Shown here: in pieces, positions 54,266 to 64,000 of the stretch
Layout of the letters: each line of letters starts with the position of its first letter
How positions within the stretch are numbered: the first letter of the stretch is position 1
NCBI RefSeq assembly: GCF_932276165.1
Contig: NC_064004.1
Coordinates: 2,490,001-2,554,000, forward strand
Direction: 5' to 3'
Length of the DNA: 64,000 nucleotides
Source: Plutella xylostella
Lineage: Eukaryota; Arthropoda; Insecta; Lepidoptera; Plutellidae
The notes under the pieces: generated by a model
Databases searched by the model: none
The model's input: the letters and a program-made list of their open reading frames with translations, nothing else
What the model was told of the DNA's origin: nothing
Position numbers and translations under genes: made by a program

Positions 54266-55488
54266 TTACGTGGACGAAGCAGCGTCAGTCTGGGACGCCT
54301 GCTCCTCCTGGGTGCTCTGGGCCTGAGGTTCGGGGGCGACCACGCTGCCGGCGTCTGTGGACACCACCGGGTCGGCTAGGCCTGCGGAAGATGGGAAGTT
54401 ATCATTCAATAACCAGTTAACCAGCGGTTGCTGAATACTTTTCCTTACGGAACCCATCTAAGTTACTGCATTTTTAATTGCAGTGCTCTTGTATGAAGGT
54501 TTCACTAGCGCCATCTATGATTTTATTAGTAGACGACATAAATCTAACAAGCTATATTTATGTGCCGAAAAATTAAAAGATGCTCGTGGAGTTTCTTTCG
54601 CCCCTTTGTAAAATGGTGGTAACTAAAGTAATATTGTGACTATCGTCAAAAACAAAAATGTTACGTCGATTGATGTTTGAATTTGTTCTGTTAACTTAAC
54701 TACTGTTATGTATGGTCTGGGGCAGACAAACCTGACCCCCTCTCAGAGTAACAGTGCTACTTAGATCATTATACACAGGTAAGTACCCCAGCATAGAATA
54801 TAATGAGGATATAAATATCTTTGATACTCACTTCCTCCCTCCCTCCATGAGAACGTGATGTGGTGCTTCCTGGCATCAGCAGGGGCGTCTGGAAAAATAA
54901 ATAAGTATGACAAAATGCTTAGTCTCAGTGAATAAAAAAACAGAAAATGATCGTCATCAGAGTCGTGAAAATGCTAACTTTGCAACGGGCAAGAGATGGG
55001 TTTCATTAACTGGTATCCCTAAATAAACGTAGTGTCAGTATTATAATGTTGTCCCATTTTCCAGAACCAATGATATGCGGGACGTTTTGAGTTTGGCAGT
55101 TTTAGAGATGTCCGAGAGTAAAATTCTATCGACTAGTTATGAAAATAAGTTTGGCTACAAAATAGCCACCAAAGAGAACACGAGAGAAGCTATGGCAGTT
55201 CCGTTGAACACGGGGTTACTCTATATAATAATATCTAAAACGAAGTTTCGGACCACTGCTGCGCGAGCGACTCTATCTATTGTATTTAAACGTGCCGATT
55301 TCACGCCAGATTTCATTCGTTCGTTTTTCGCCAGTATAGAGGTATCCTCACGGTCAGAAGAGCCGAGAGATCATCATCATCATTATCATAAGTAAATGTT
55401 TACAAACCCCTCGAGAAAGCTGAGCCGAGCATGCTGCCGAAGAACGACCACGGGAACCTCTTGTCGGTTGAAGAGTCGGAGCTGTTAG
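54266..55488 (-). CDS. Last three exons of an unrecognised minus-strand gene
   Basis: Exons 55488-55408, 54888-54832 and 54381-54266, all entered in phase 1 and joined without a stop. Acceptors (TTTGTTTAG, TTTTTCCAG, CTTCCGCAG) are good; the first donor (GTTTGT) is weak. They encode a Ser-rich start, DKRFPWSFFGSMLGSAFSR, HHITFSWREG, then a disordered Gln/Glu/Ala/Ser tail ending QASQTDAASST. I recognise no family. The 5' part should lie at higher coordinates, but 55818 onward is occupied by two retrotransposons, so earlier exons are probably beyond the right edge. Confidence 0.55.
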
Positions 55489-55558
55489 CTAAACAAATAC
55501 AAAAGAATAGGTGATTTGATTATTCATATCTAAGTACAGAGTCGGGAAAGGGTATTGT

Positions 55559-55817
55559 AAGCCGGTATTGTATTATTATTATTATTAAATACTTTATTGC
55601 ACAATAATAAAATTATGTACCTTGGGTGTTGTGGAGAAAGTTATAGGTAGTGCGAAAGACTAAGAGGAAAGATAATTTTGTAAAAATACCTACAAACACT
55701 AGAATACACTTACTTGTATATAATACATGTATAATAAATATATACCTATAAGTTACATACATATACAATACATAAACCTAATACATACTATACTTAACTA
55801 AAATAATATTTTATATA
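55559..55817. other. AT-rich flank before the LTR element, no gene seen
   Basis: Starts with a TTATTATTATTATTA run near 55572 and then AT-rich sequence up to the LTR. No exon is seen. Confidence 0.45.
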
Positions 55818-55987
55818 TGTGGGGATAAATAAAAAGTAGTATTTTAATGATGTATCACGTCGTTTTATTTATACCAAACTTAATCGTCTTTACGTCTTTA
55901 CGTCTTTTCACACTCTGCTTTCACTCTATGCTCCTCTGTTATTCGTCGTCATGGATACTTCACCTTGCGTTCTGTTCCACTCCCACA
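55818..55987 (-). repeat. 3' LTR of the full-length element
   Basis: Plus strand TGTGGGGATAAATAAAAAGT to TTCTGTTCCACTCCCACA. The last 60 bases (ATTCGTCGTCATGGATACTT region) are shared with the LTRs of the gag-only element, while the first part differs. Confidence 0.92.
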
Positions 55988-56470
55988 CTCGGCCATCCTG
56001 ACATTAAGGCTGCCCTCAGCCTTATTCATTACAATAACTGTAAAGTACAAGGTTACACAATACACACAATATAAAACATAGCATTATCAAACGTTAAAGA
56101 TAATCTTCTTATTAAAACAAAAAAACTAAAAACTTAGCAACTCAAGTTAACAGCAATTTAGATTAGTTAGATTTCAACTTAGGGTCTAGACAGAAAAACA
56201 TAAACAACTATTCTATGCAAACAACATCTTGAAATACCTATTCAAAATACCTATAATACCTGTTTTGTTTAAACACACCTTTTGTAAAGAATATGAGCCT
56301 TAAGCTTTCAAGACTTAACCTTACAATCATTACAAAACCTATCTAGATTGACTTTATTTACTGCTCACACATAACTTATTTATTACCATCACTGACTTCT
56401 TCATTCATCATCACTATCATACCGACACCAATAGAATATTATGCAATAACAAAACAAAATAAAAACTTAC

Positions 56471-59400
56471 TTACTCTTTATGGTCTGGCCACGGTTTCAT
56501 GTGGTCTGCAGAGCTAGAAGTACGACCTGGACCTTCGCTGCTGGGATCTAATTTCTCTACATCATACCTGTCATTCCGCTTCACCTTCTTCACTACGTAG
56601 GGACCTAGGTACTTAGGTTTCAATTTAAGACACACACCAAATTGAGTCCTCTTAATTGCCACCAAGTCTCCCTCCTTGTACTTGTGACTCTCCTTCCTAC
56701 CTCTGTTGTAATTCCTCACGTTCTCCTCCTGAATCTTCAATATAGACTCTTTAGCAGCTAACCGTAAATCATCTCTCTCCTGCAAAAAACATGCTCTGGT
56801 CTCTTCTGAAATTAAATTACATAACTCTAAATCATCTTTGTTTTTCATCCTCGCTCCTATTAATAGCTCAAACGGCGTGGTGGCGATGCTGCGTTGATAA
56901 GTCGAATTGAGCGCCCTCTGCACTCGGCTGACATGTTTGTACCAAGCTGCCGGTTCTGAAATACATAACTTCGTTAATACTTCAATCATAATCCTATGGA
57001 TTCTCTCCACCTGTCCGTTTCCCCGTGGAATACCAGTAGTGATGGTGACATGCTGTATACTCTCACGTTCACAGTAATCTTTGAAGTCTCCGCTAGTAAA
57101 CGCTGTACCTCTGTCTGTCACATATCTCGTCGGATTTCCGAATGTCTGCTGTAGTATTAGCAACTTATCAATCGTCTCTCTGCTCGTCGTGCTCTTACAT
57201 GGGAACAGCCATACAAATTTAGTGAAAGCATCCACTACAGTGAGAATGTAATTATATTGCTTCTTTGTCTGTGATAAAGGTCCTATGTGGTCACAATGTA
57301 GGGTATGTAAAGGTACCCCCTCTTTCTCGATACAGTTCAGCCATCCTTCTTGCTTTCCTGTTTTTCTAGTTGCCATCAAGCATGGTACACAACTAACAAT
57401 GAACTCTTCTATCTTCTTATCTAAACCTCTTATGTAATAATCCTTGCTAATCAAGTCGATCATCTTCCTCTTTGAAAAGTGCCCTTTTTCATGAACTGTC
57501 TTCAGTATTTCTTGTTCCATGCTCCTCGGCACCACTAGCAATTTCTCTACACCTTTGTAAAGTAGATCGTTGTCCAAATAGTAGTCTTCATATGGCTTTT
57601 CCTTCAGAATCGTTATTATGGCCTGCAATCCGTCATCATTTGCCTGAGCTCGTCTTAATTGATCGTGAAGGCTATTCACCACAGCTACTGTGCACGGGTT
57701 TCGGCTGAGTGCGTCCGCATGCTTCATCTTACTGCCAGCTCGGTGTTCCACCTCATAGTCATACTCATCCAGCAGCAATACCCATCTTGCTACCCGTGTA
57801 GTCAGATCCTTTTTCTTCAAAGTCATCTCGAAGGCTTGGCAATCTGTAATTATTTTAAAATGGATCCCATATAAGTAATGTTTGAATTTTTTCACACCTT
57901 GAACTATAGCCAGCGCTTCTAATTCATAGCTACTATATTTCTGTTCGGCTTCCGTCGTTCTTTTACTCATATAATACACCGGGTGGAGTCCATCATCATG
58001 CCATTGCATCAAAATTGCAGAATAAGCTACGCCTGATGCATCAGTATGCAGTTCCGTTGGTAACCTGGGGTCAAAGATCTTCAGAACGGGGTTACTTACT
58101 AACTTATGCTTCAATGTCTCAAATGATTGTCTCTGTTCATCATCAAAAACAAATACTGCATCCTTCTTCAACTGATCCGTGAGGGGCTTTGCAATAACTG
58201 CATAATTTTCGATATACTTTCGAAAATAAGAGGTAAGTCCTATAAAGCTGTGTAGCTGCTTTACGTTGATAGGTTCAGGGTATCTTACCACGGCATCCGT
58301 CTTCTCTGGGGATGGTCTCACCTCACCATGCTTGATAAGATGGCCCAAATATTCAACTTCTCGGCTTAGCAGTCGGGCTTTCTTCCAGTTGAACTTCAAC
58401 CCGTATTGTGAGGCTAAGTGTAGCACCTCTTCTAACCTTTCCAGGGCCTCATCTCCATCTTGTGCTGGAATAAGAATGTCGTCGACGAATATTACAACCT
58501 TCCCTTGTGATATCAGCTCCCTAAATATCATTGAGATCAATCTGGTGAAATATTTAGGACTATTCATTAATCCAAATGGTGCCCGCAAAAATTCGTATTG
58601 CCCATGATGTGTTACAAAGGCAGTATAGTGCACAGACTCGGGGGATACTTTTAAATGAAAAAATCCTTGTTTGAGGTCCAGTACACTGTACACTCGAGCA
58701 TCCTGTAACTTATCTATAATATCTTCAATGATGGGTAAGGGATGCTCATCTTTCACCATTTTCCTATTTAACAATCTATAATCTACACAGACTCTGGTGT
58801 CCCCGTCTTTCTTCTTAACTAAAACTAAAGGGCTAGCATACTCTGAATAACTCACCTGAATAATGTTGTCGTCCAGCCACTCTCTTACTTGGTTTTCTAC
58901 TACCTTTTGCTCTGCTAGTGAAATACGTCTCGGCCGCTGAGCCACCGGGATATCATCCTTCAGCACGATCTTCATCTGTATGGGAGCCTCCTTGACCTGT
59001 AGGGGCTGGTAGTTCTCTACCATCTCCGTCAGCTGCTCCTTGTACTGGATATCACCAATGTAATCTATAACCACAGAATCACACGTATAACACCCTACTT
59101 GTTTCATCCATTCGTCATCTTTCATACGTAAACTCACGCGTCCGTCTTCCATAATCAATACCACTCTTCTCAAAAAATCTTGACCAATTATCACATCGTA
59201 AGGCAAACAACTTCTATTCACAACATGAAACAATACGTTATTATAATGTTCTTTATCTATCTTCACACTTAAAGTGACTTTCCCTAGGGGTTTCACTTCC
59301 AATTGTCCGAGTCCCACCAAAGCACTCACATGTCCCTCGTCAAACTTAGGAGAACCTATCAGTTTGTAGTACTCGTCCGTTAACAAGTTAACTTCACTGC

Positions 59401-60418
59401 CCGTATCTATTAAAGCAGTCGTTTTGCAGTCTGAAATTTCAATAGTCTTCATCGGCTTTCGTCTTTCCGTCTGTTTGTTTACATTTGCATTCGCATCTGT
59501 CATCTTGACGTTGACGTCCATACAGTTTGAACTGTCACTGGCTGTCACGTTCTCACGTCGTTGGTTGCTCCGACTCGCTGCTGAATTTTCGTTGTTTGAC
59601 TCCGTAGGCATGGTGAACATTGAACGCCTCGGCCAGTTGCCGCTTCCGCCTGGCTGTTGACACTGCGTAGCAATATGTCCAAAGTCGTTGCAGCGGAAAC
59701 ATTTAATACCTCTCTGTCTGTACGGGCAATCTGCTGACATGTGTTGACTCTCTCCACAGTTGTAGCACAGTCGCACGGCCGTCGTCCTGTTGCCTGGCGC
59801 GAGTGCAGCTGCTGCGGGGCCTGCGGGTGTAGTTGCAGTAGGTAGACGATTGAAGACCGGTGCCCGTCTTCCGCTCGACTTCTGCCTGATGGTCTCGTAC
59901 ACTTTCAACTTATCTTTCAGATCCCCATAGGTCGTCACGCCGTACAGCATCACCTTATGTAACTCGTCGTCTAGTATTCCGTCCACGATGTATTTAATAG
60001 CGACGTAGTCGGGCATCTTGCCTCGCTTGCCGAGCTCTTTCATTAACAGCATGTAGTCTAGGCACGTCTCATTTGCTTTCTTCTTCCGGCTGCTCATTAA
60101 CTCATGGATCGTCTTGGAATCTACGGTGTCTGGGAACTCCTTGGTGACCGCCGTCTTCAGAGCCTCCCACGTCTTGAAGGGTTTCTCTGAACGCAGCCAG
60201 AGTGCCGCCGTACCGGTCAGTGACCTGCGCCCCACGATCAGCCGCTGCAGCTCCGTCCACCCGAAGATCTCGGCGTTGTCATCGACCTCCTGCGCCCACC
60301 GTGTTGCGGAATCGGTCTGGTCGCACCCACTGAACTTAGCTACCAGCTCCTCCGTGTACGTGAGCGGTCCTGATGTTCCGACTGCCTCCCCGTCATCTCC
60401 CGTCGTCGTCCGTGGCAT
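56471..60418 (-). CDS. Gag-Pol polyprotein of the LTR retrotransposon (single frame)
   Basis: 1315 codons from MPRTTTGDDG to a stop at 56471, unusual in having gag and pol fused without a frameshift or stop. Domains: capsid-like gag 1-180; two CCHC knuckles at 218-231 and 240-253; aspartic protease with DTG at 338-340; reverse transcriptase with DLKQGF (Asp581) and FVDD (Asp646-647); RNase H starting HTDASG (Asp792); integrase with an HHCC zinc region (VSCVPC at 1008-1013), then Asp1043 (CDHIG), Asp1102 (TDRGTAF) and Glu1138 (NGQVER), a DD35E triad. The order protease, RT, RNase H, integrase is that of Ty3/Gypsy. No envelope gene. All catalytic residues I checked are present, so it may be active. 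Confidence 0.95.
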   Translation of the reverse strand: MPRTTTGDDGEAVGTSGPLTYTEELVAKFSGCDQTDSATRWAQEVDDNAEIFGWTELQRLIVGRRSLTGTAALWLRSEKPFKTWEALKTAVTKEFPDTVDSKTIHELMSSRKKKANETCLDYMLLMKELGKRGKMPDYVAIKYIVDGILDDELHKVMLYGVTTYGDLKDKLKVYETIRQKSSGRRAPVFNRLPTATTPAGPAAAALAPGNRTTAVRLCYNCGESQHMSADCPYRQRGIKCFRCNDFGHIATQCQQPGGSGNWPRRSMFTMPTESNNENSAASRSNQRRENVTASDSSNCMDVNVKMTDANANVNKQTERRKPMKTIEISDCKTTALIDTGSEVNLLTDEYYKLIGSPKFDEGHVSALVGLGQLEVKPLGKVTLSVKIDKEHYNNVLFHVVNRSCLPYDVIIGQDFLRRVVLIMEDGRVSLRMKDDEWMKQVGCYTCDSVVIDYIGDIQYKEQLTEMVENYQPLQVKEAPIQMKIVLKDDIPVAQRPRRISLAEQKVVENQVREWLDDNIIQVSYSEYASPLVLVKKKDGDTRVCVDYRLLNRKMVKDEHPLPIIEDIIDKLQDARVYSVLDLKQGFFHLKVSPESVHYTAFVTHHGQYEFLRAPFGLMNSPKYFTRLISMIFRELISQGKVVIFVDDILIPAQDGDEALERLEEVLHLASQYGLKFNWKKARLLSREVEYLGHLIKHGEVRPSPEKTDAVVRYPEPINVKQLHSFIGLTSYFRKYIENYAVIAKPLTDQLKKDAVFVFDDEQRQSFETLKHKLVSNPVLKIFDPRLPTELHTDASGVAYSAILMQWHDDGLHPVYYMSKRTTEAEQKYSSYELEALAIVQGVKKFKHYLYGIHFKIITDCQAFEMTLKKKDLTTRVARWVLLLDEYDYEVEHRAGSKMKHADALSRNPCTVAVVNSLHDQLRRAQANDDGLQAIITILKEKPYEDYYLDNDLLYKGVEKLLVVPRSMEQEILKTVHEKGHFSKRKMIDLISKDYYIRGLDKKIEEFIVSCVPCLMATRKTGKQEGWLNCIEKEGVPLHTLHCDHIGPLSQTKKQYNYILTVVDAFTKFVWLFPCKSTTSRETIDKLLILQQTFGNPTRYVTDRGTAFTSGDFKDYCERESIQHVTITTGIPRGNGQVERIHRIMIEVLTKLCISEPAAWYKHVSRVQRALNSTYQRSIATTPFELLIGARMKNKDDLELCNLISEETRACFLQERDDLRLAAKESILKIQEENVRNYNRGRKESHKYKEGDLVAIKRTQFGVCLKLKPKYLGPYVVKKVKRNDRYDVEKLDPSSEGPGRTSSSADHMKPWPDHKE

Positions 60419-60583
60419 CTTCTTGTCGTCGTCGTTACGTCTTAAAATGGTATATGTTCAGACCTGAAGGCGTTGTGATGCGAAGAAAAATTTTCTTGTA
60501 AAATTTGCAAATGTCAGTCTTGTTCTTTTTATAAAAATCCGTCTTCATCCGCCGTAAGCTCCGAGATTTTTTTAATTTTATTT

Positions 60584-60601
60584 ATCCCGGACGAGCCCCC
60601 A
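60584..60601 (-). other. Primer-binding site, tRNA-Pro type
   Basis: TGGGGGCTCGTCCGGGAT on the minus strand is an exact complement to the 3' end of proline tRNA, the same primer used by several vertebrate retroviruses. It starts 3 bases inside the 5' LTR boundary. Confidence 0.85.
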
Positions 60602-60604
60602 ATT

Positions 60605-60774
60605 TGTGGGGATAAATAAAAAGTAGTATTTTAATGATGTATCACGTCGTTTTATTTATACCAAACTTAATCGTCTTTACGTCTTTACGTCTTTTCACAC
60701 TCTGCTTTCACTCTATGCTCCTCTGTTATTCGTCGTCATGGATACTTCACCTTGCGTTCTGTTCCACTCCCACA
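60605..60774 (-). repeat. 5' LTR of the full-length element
   Basis: Appears identical to 55818-55987 over all 170 bases. It is followed by TATA, matching the copy at 55814-55817. Confidence 0.92.
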
Positions 60775-61067
60775 TATATATATAATAATATCATCGTCAC
60801 ACTTACATACTACTTACAACAAAACATGTGTATTATATCAGTTATCATGTAAGTATATTAATTGAATGTCCTCCTCATTATATTTCGTAATTGGTTTTTC
60901 ACACCGGCTTTTCCTACAAGGAAATTATTTACTAAATGTATCCATCGCCACTGCTGTAATATGCCTGAATATGCCAGATATACTTATGTCTGTGGCGGAC
61001 TCATAGCCACAAGTTCAGATGATGATCAACAGATGGCGCTCGGAACTCAATACAAAGAAGATGTATG
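60775..61067. other. Flank between two retrotransposons, no gene seen
   Basis: AT-rich DNA following the TATA target copy. A 70-codon plus-strand frame (60862-61074) has no recognisable motif and stops within the TAA repeat. Confidence 0.45.
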
Positions 61068-61096
61068 GAAATAATAATATAATAATAATAATAATA
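61068..61096 (+). repeat. TAA microsatellite at the 5' edge of the non-LTR element
   Basis: AAATAATAATATAATAATAA and further AAT units up to AAGCCCC. Dong/R4-clade elements are known to insert into TAA repeats, so this is the likely target site. Confidence 0.7.
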
Positions 61097-61218
61097 AGCC
61101 CCTCACAAAGCTAACTCCACGTCCGGCACGACCATCAGTGCCACGTGAGGGGCGGACGCTGGCGTCGTTTATCGACATATACTTACCAGCGGCTAACGGA
61201 GCCATAGTCATCATCATC

Positions 61219-64000
61219 ATGGTAGCGGAACGAGAGACGAAGCTACCCCAGGCGGGTCCCAGCGTCAACAGCGCTGGTCAATCCCGCCCCGGGCCACGAG
61301 GCTCGGGCTGCCCCTCGTACTCTGGGGGGGGCAACGTACCGCTTATGAGGGTGACGCGATCAACGAGCAGAACATCACCACCATTAGGAGAGACCCAGTC
61401 CACTGTTAGCAGTGCTGCGCCAGATACGGGTAATAGGAGATATAATTTAAGGTCGCTTCCCGGAGGACGCCGGGGCGCATCTGGAGCCAGTGCTGGATGT
61501 AAACGCAAACGCAAACGTACGCTCAAAAAATGGACTGTTGAAATGAACAAATTCATCATGCGTACCTATTTTAAACTCACATTACTGGAAACAGACATCA
61601 AAGGATATTTACCACCACTTCACACAAAATTTCTGGAGAAATTCCCACATATGCAAGTGTCGCGGCAAAGAGTGGGAGACCAACGTCGCACTATTGTAAA
61701 TAACAAAATTCTCCCTATTGAAACTATAAACACGATTAAAGATGAAGTAGCTACGGAATTAAGAATGACCAACACACAAGTAGAAACAACTAACTCAGAC
61801 AAATCACAACCATCCAACACTCAAACTCAGCGTATGAGGTGGACTACCGAGTACAATGAGACCATCATCCGAGCATATTTTAGAATAACCAACTTAGAAA
61901 CAGATATAACTGCATACAGGCCACAATTACACCAATCTTTCATTGAAACATTCCCACACCTATCGCACCTTTCAGAACAAAGAATAGCAGATCAGAGAAG
62001 AGTTATCATGAATAATAAACTTCTCACTCAGGAGAGACTTGACCACATCAGGCAAGAGATTGAAGCAGAGTTAATAGTCCCTACCAATGAAGTACAACAG
62101 CCAGAACAACCCAACGAGCCAGTATTTCTAAATGATATACAATCTGACTGCATGATAGATAACTCTAATGAAATTCCGGAACCGAGACACCCCGAATGTA
62201 ACCCAGAAATTGATACAACTTTTCAGAATGCATTAGATTTCTTTATAAACATTGAACCAACTGAAAGGCCATACATAGCACGTCAAAAAACTTCAAAAAA
62301 GTTTGCCAAAATAGTAGAATACATTAATGAACGAACCCTCCCAGTTTATGTTAAACCTGATATTGAATTTAGCCTATTCCAAACTATAGTGTACTGTGCA
62401 GCCTGGACAGCTGCCAAATGTAATGGAACTAAATTAACACTTCCTACGACAGATACAAGCAATAGAAACAAAAGCAATAAAAAACCGAAATGGCAAATCA
62501 GACTAGAACACAGAGTAGAGGACTTAAGATCAAAAATAGGCAAGCTAACACACTACATTGCTGGCAATAGAAACAGAAAGCTTGTAAAAAATGTAGAAGA
62601 CATACAAAAAAATTATCAAACCCATTCAATACACGAGGACCCCAATATGCAACTGGCACACTTTCTTGACACATTAAAACAGAAACTGATAGTTACTGCT
62701 TGTCGTCTTAAAAGATATAAGGCCTGTACTTTACGCAAGACACAAAATGCACAATTTACTAACAATGAAAAACAATTTTATCGTAATCTCCGAAATACCA
62801 CTGAAAATAAAACACCATCACAACCACAACACAATGATACACCGACCCCTGGCGAGTTACAACAATTCTGGGCAAAGATTTGGGAGAACCCAGTTGTGCA
62901 TAATACGGAAGCTGATTGGATACGAGAGGAGGAGACAAAACATGCGGAAATACCATCAATGGAATTTGAATTTGTCTCCATTGACACATTCCAGGATGTA
63001 TTAAAGTCGCTGCACAATTGGAAAGCCCCAGGTACTGACCATATTCATAACTATTTTTACAAAAAATTCACCCATATCCACCCATTATTATTCAATTTTG
63101 TGAACAATTTCATAAAAAATCCGAATATGTTACCAGAATATATTACTACAGGAATCACATACATGCTACCTAAGGATCCAGAAGATTTGAGTAACCCTGC
63201 TAAATTTAGACCAATCACTTGTCTTCAAACCATCTACAAAATAATTACCTCATGCCTTACGCGAATAATATATTTACACTCTGAAAACAATAAGATTTTG
63301 GTAGAGCAGCAAAAGGGCTGTCGTAAATACAGCCAAGGATGTAAAGAACAGCTAACAATAGACGCAATAATACTAAAAATAGTACAAAAGAAGAAACAAG
63401 ATCTGTATAGTATGTACATAGATTATAAAAAAGCATATGATTCAGTTCCGCACTCTTGGTTACTCAAAGTCTTAACAATTTATAAAATACATCCAGAAAT
63501 AATTTCATTTTTAAATTTCATCATGAACCGCTGGACCACTAAATTAAAATTAAATAATGACACATCAGAACCAATAAAAATACAACGTGGAATTTTTCAA
63601 GGAGATGGCCTCAGCCCTCTGTGGTTCTGCCTTGCATTAAACCCACTATCTAATGTATTAAATGATACCCGGACTGGATTTCACTTTCAAAACTGTGACA
63701 CTAAACTTAACCACCTCATGTACATGGATGATATAAAACTGTATGCTAACAATGAATCTGATCTAAATATATTAGCGGAAACTACGGACCGACTATCAAA
63801 AGATATGTGTATGGATTTTGGAATTGATAAATGCCGGATTAATTCTGTAAAAGAAGGTAAAAGTTTTGAACACCACTTTGAAACCATATCAGGGGATATT
63901 ATCACACGACTTACTGAAAATGAAACCTATAAATATTTAGGCTATAGTCAAAATAAACAGATACAGTACAAAGAAACCAAAACCAAACTTATTCAACAAT
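61219..64000 (+). CDS. Dong/R4-like non-LTR retrotransposon polyprotein, runs off the window
   Basis: An open frame from ATG 61219 (the frame is open from 61075) to the right edge, about 927 codons with no stop. The N-terminal part is basic (KRKRKRTLKKW). It then carries two similar DNA-binding-like units of about 75 residues starting at Trp105 (WTVEMNKFIMRTYF) and Trp208 (WTTEYNETIIRAYF), each ending in a DQRR(T/V)I-type block. The reverse transcriptase has YIDYKKAYDSVPHSWL (Asp735), RGIFQGDGLSP and YMDDIKLYA (Asp837-838). RT motifs plus the adjacent TAA repeat point to the Dong/R4 clade, whose restriction-like endonuclease should follow beyond the edge. Clade assignment is inferred. Confidence 0.8.
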   Translation, partial: MVAERETKLPQAGPSVNSAGQSRPGPRGSGCPSYSGGGNVPLMRVTRSTSRTSPPLGETQSTVSSAAPDTGNRRYNLRSLPGGRRGASGASAGCKRKRKRTLKKWTVEMNKFIMRTYFKLTLLETDIKGYLPPLHTKFLEKFPHMQVSRQRVGDQRRTIVNNKILPIETINTIKDEVATELRMTNTQVETTNSDKSQPSNTQTQRMRWTTEYNETIIRAYFRITNLETDITAYRPQLHQSFIETFPHLSHLSEQRIADQRRVIMNNKLLTQERLDHIRQEIEAELIVPTNEVQQPEQPNEPVFLNDIQSDCMIDNSNEIPEPRHPECNPEIDTTFQNALDFFINIEPTERPYIARQKTSKKFAKIVEYINERTLPVYVKPDIEFSLFQTIVYCAAWTAAKCNGTKLTLPTTDTSNRNKSNKKPKWQIRLEHRVEDLRSKIGKLTHYIAGNRNRKLVKNVEDIQKNYQTHSIHEDPNMQLAHFLDTLKQKLIVTACRLKRYKACTLRKTQNAQFTNNEKQFYRNLRNTTENKTPSQPQHNDTPTPGELQQFWAKIWENPVVHNTEADWIREEETKHAEIPSMEFEFVSIDTFQDVLKSLHNWKAPGTDHIHNYFYKKFTHIHPLLFNFVNNFIKNPNMLPEYITTGITYMLPKDPEDLSNPAKFRPITCLQTIYKIITSCLTRIIYLHSENNKILVEQQKGCRKYSQGCKEQLTIDAIILKIVQKKKQDLYSMYIDYKKAYDSVPHSWLLKVLTIYKIHPEIISFLNFIMNRWTTKLKLNNDTSEPIKIQRGIFQGDGLSPLWFCLALNPLSNVLNDTRTGFHFQNCDTKLNHLMYMDDIKLYANNESDLNILAETTDRLSKDMCMDFGIDKCRINSVKEGKSFEHHFETISGDIITRLTENETYKYLGYSQNKQIQYKETKTKLIQQ

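Larger units (their letters stand above)
55818..60774 (-). mobile_element. Full-length LTR retrotransposon, Ty3/Gypsy type
   Basis: Two 170-bp LTRs (55818-55987 and 60605-60774, TG...CA) appear identical base for base, and TATA flanks both sides as target duplication. On the minus strand the 5' LTR is followed after 3 bases by TGGGGGCTCGTCCGGGAT (60584-60601), a perfect 18-base tRNA-Pro primer-binding site. A single 1315-codon gag-pol frame fills the interior. Identical LTRs and an intact frame mean a very recent insertion. About 480 bases of noncoding DNA separate the stop from the 3' LTR; no clear polypurine tract is visible. Confidence 0.93.

Noticed and set aside
55075..55395. 106-codon plus-strand open frame ending in His-rich codons
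   Set aside because: It lies in an intron of the minus-strand gene, has no splice context or known motif, and its His run is a CAT microsatellite.

Overview
The window looks like nuclear DNA of a moth or butterfly (Lepidoptera). The genes are split into short exons with GT-AG introns. The DNA is AT-rich and packed with interspersed repeats. One gene encodes a four-Ig-domain hemolin, a secreted immune protein known only from Lepidoptera. I cannot name the species.

Layout: (1) 887-29322, plus strand: most of a TCERG1/CA150-like transcription elongation and splicing factor, 17 exons with fully consistent phases and the N-terminus off the left edge. It encodes two WW domains, three consecutive FF domains (FF1-FF3) and the last FF domain (FF6-like). 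A phase-compatible alternative terminal exon at 20211-20588 would give a shorter isoform. (2) 30154-32099, minus strand: an unrecognised Cys/Pro/Gly-rich gene. One lysine-rich, presequence-like first exon can join either of two terminal exons in frame. (3) 34710-43690, minus strand: a complete six-exon DNAJB12/DNAJB14-type ER-membrane J-protein (355 aa). Its transmembrane exon and its fifth exon each sit among truncated copies of themselves, embedded in minisatellite and low-complexity DNA. (4) 45177-49919, plus strand: complete hemolin (415 aa), with a perfect NF-kB-type site about 600 bp upstream and an antisense gag-only LTR element in its third intron. (5) 50239-53590: a nest of transposons: a non-LTR tail split by a MITE and by a 3.1-kb hAT-like element, which itself carries a piggyBac-like element and a truncated non-LTR element. 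(6) 54266-55488, minus strand: the last three exons of an unrecognised gene. (7) 55818-60774, minus strand: an intact LTR retrotransposon of the Ty3/Gypsy kind with identical LTRs and a single gag-pol reading frame. (8) 61219 to the right edge, plus strand: a Dong/R4-like non-LTR retrotransposon open reading frame next to a TAA microsatellite.

The host genes serve separate housekeeping and immune roles and do not form a cluster of related function. The main structural themes are truncated exon copies placed beside their parents in TCERG1 and DNAJB12, repeated hairpins with a compensatory base-pair change inside a TCERG1 intron, and very young LTR retrotransposons. Coordinates of spliced exons come from reading splice signals and checking that every exon phase fits; no transcript data were available.
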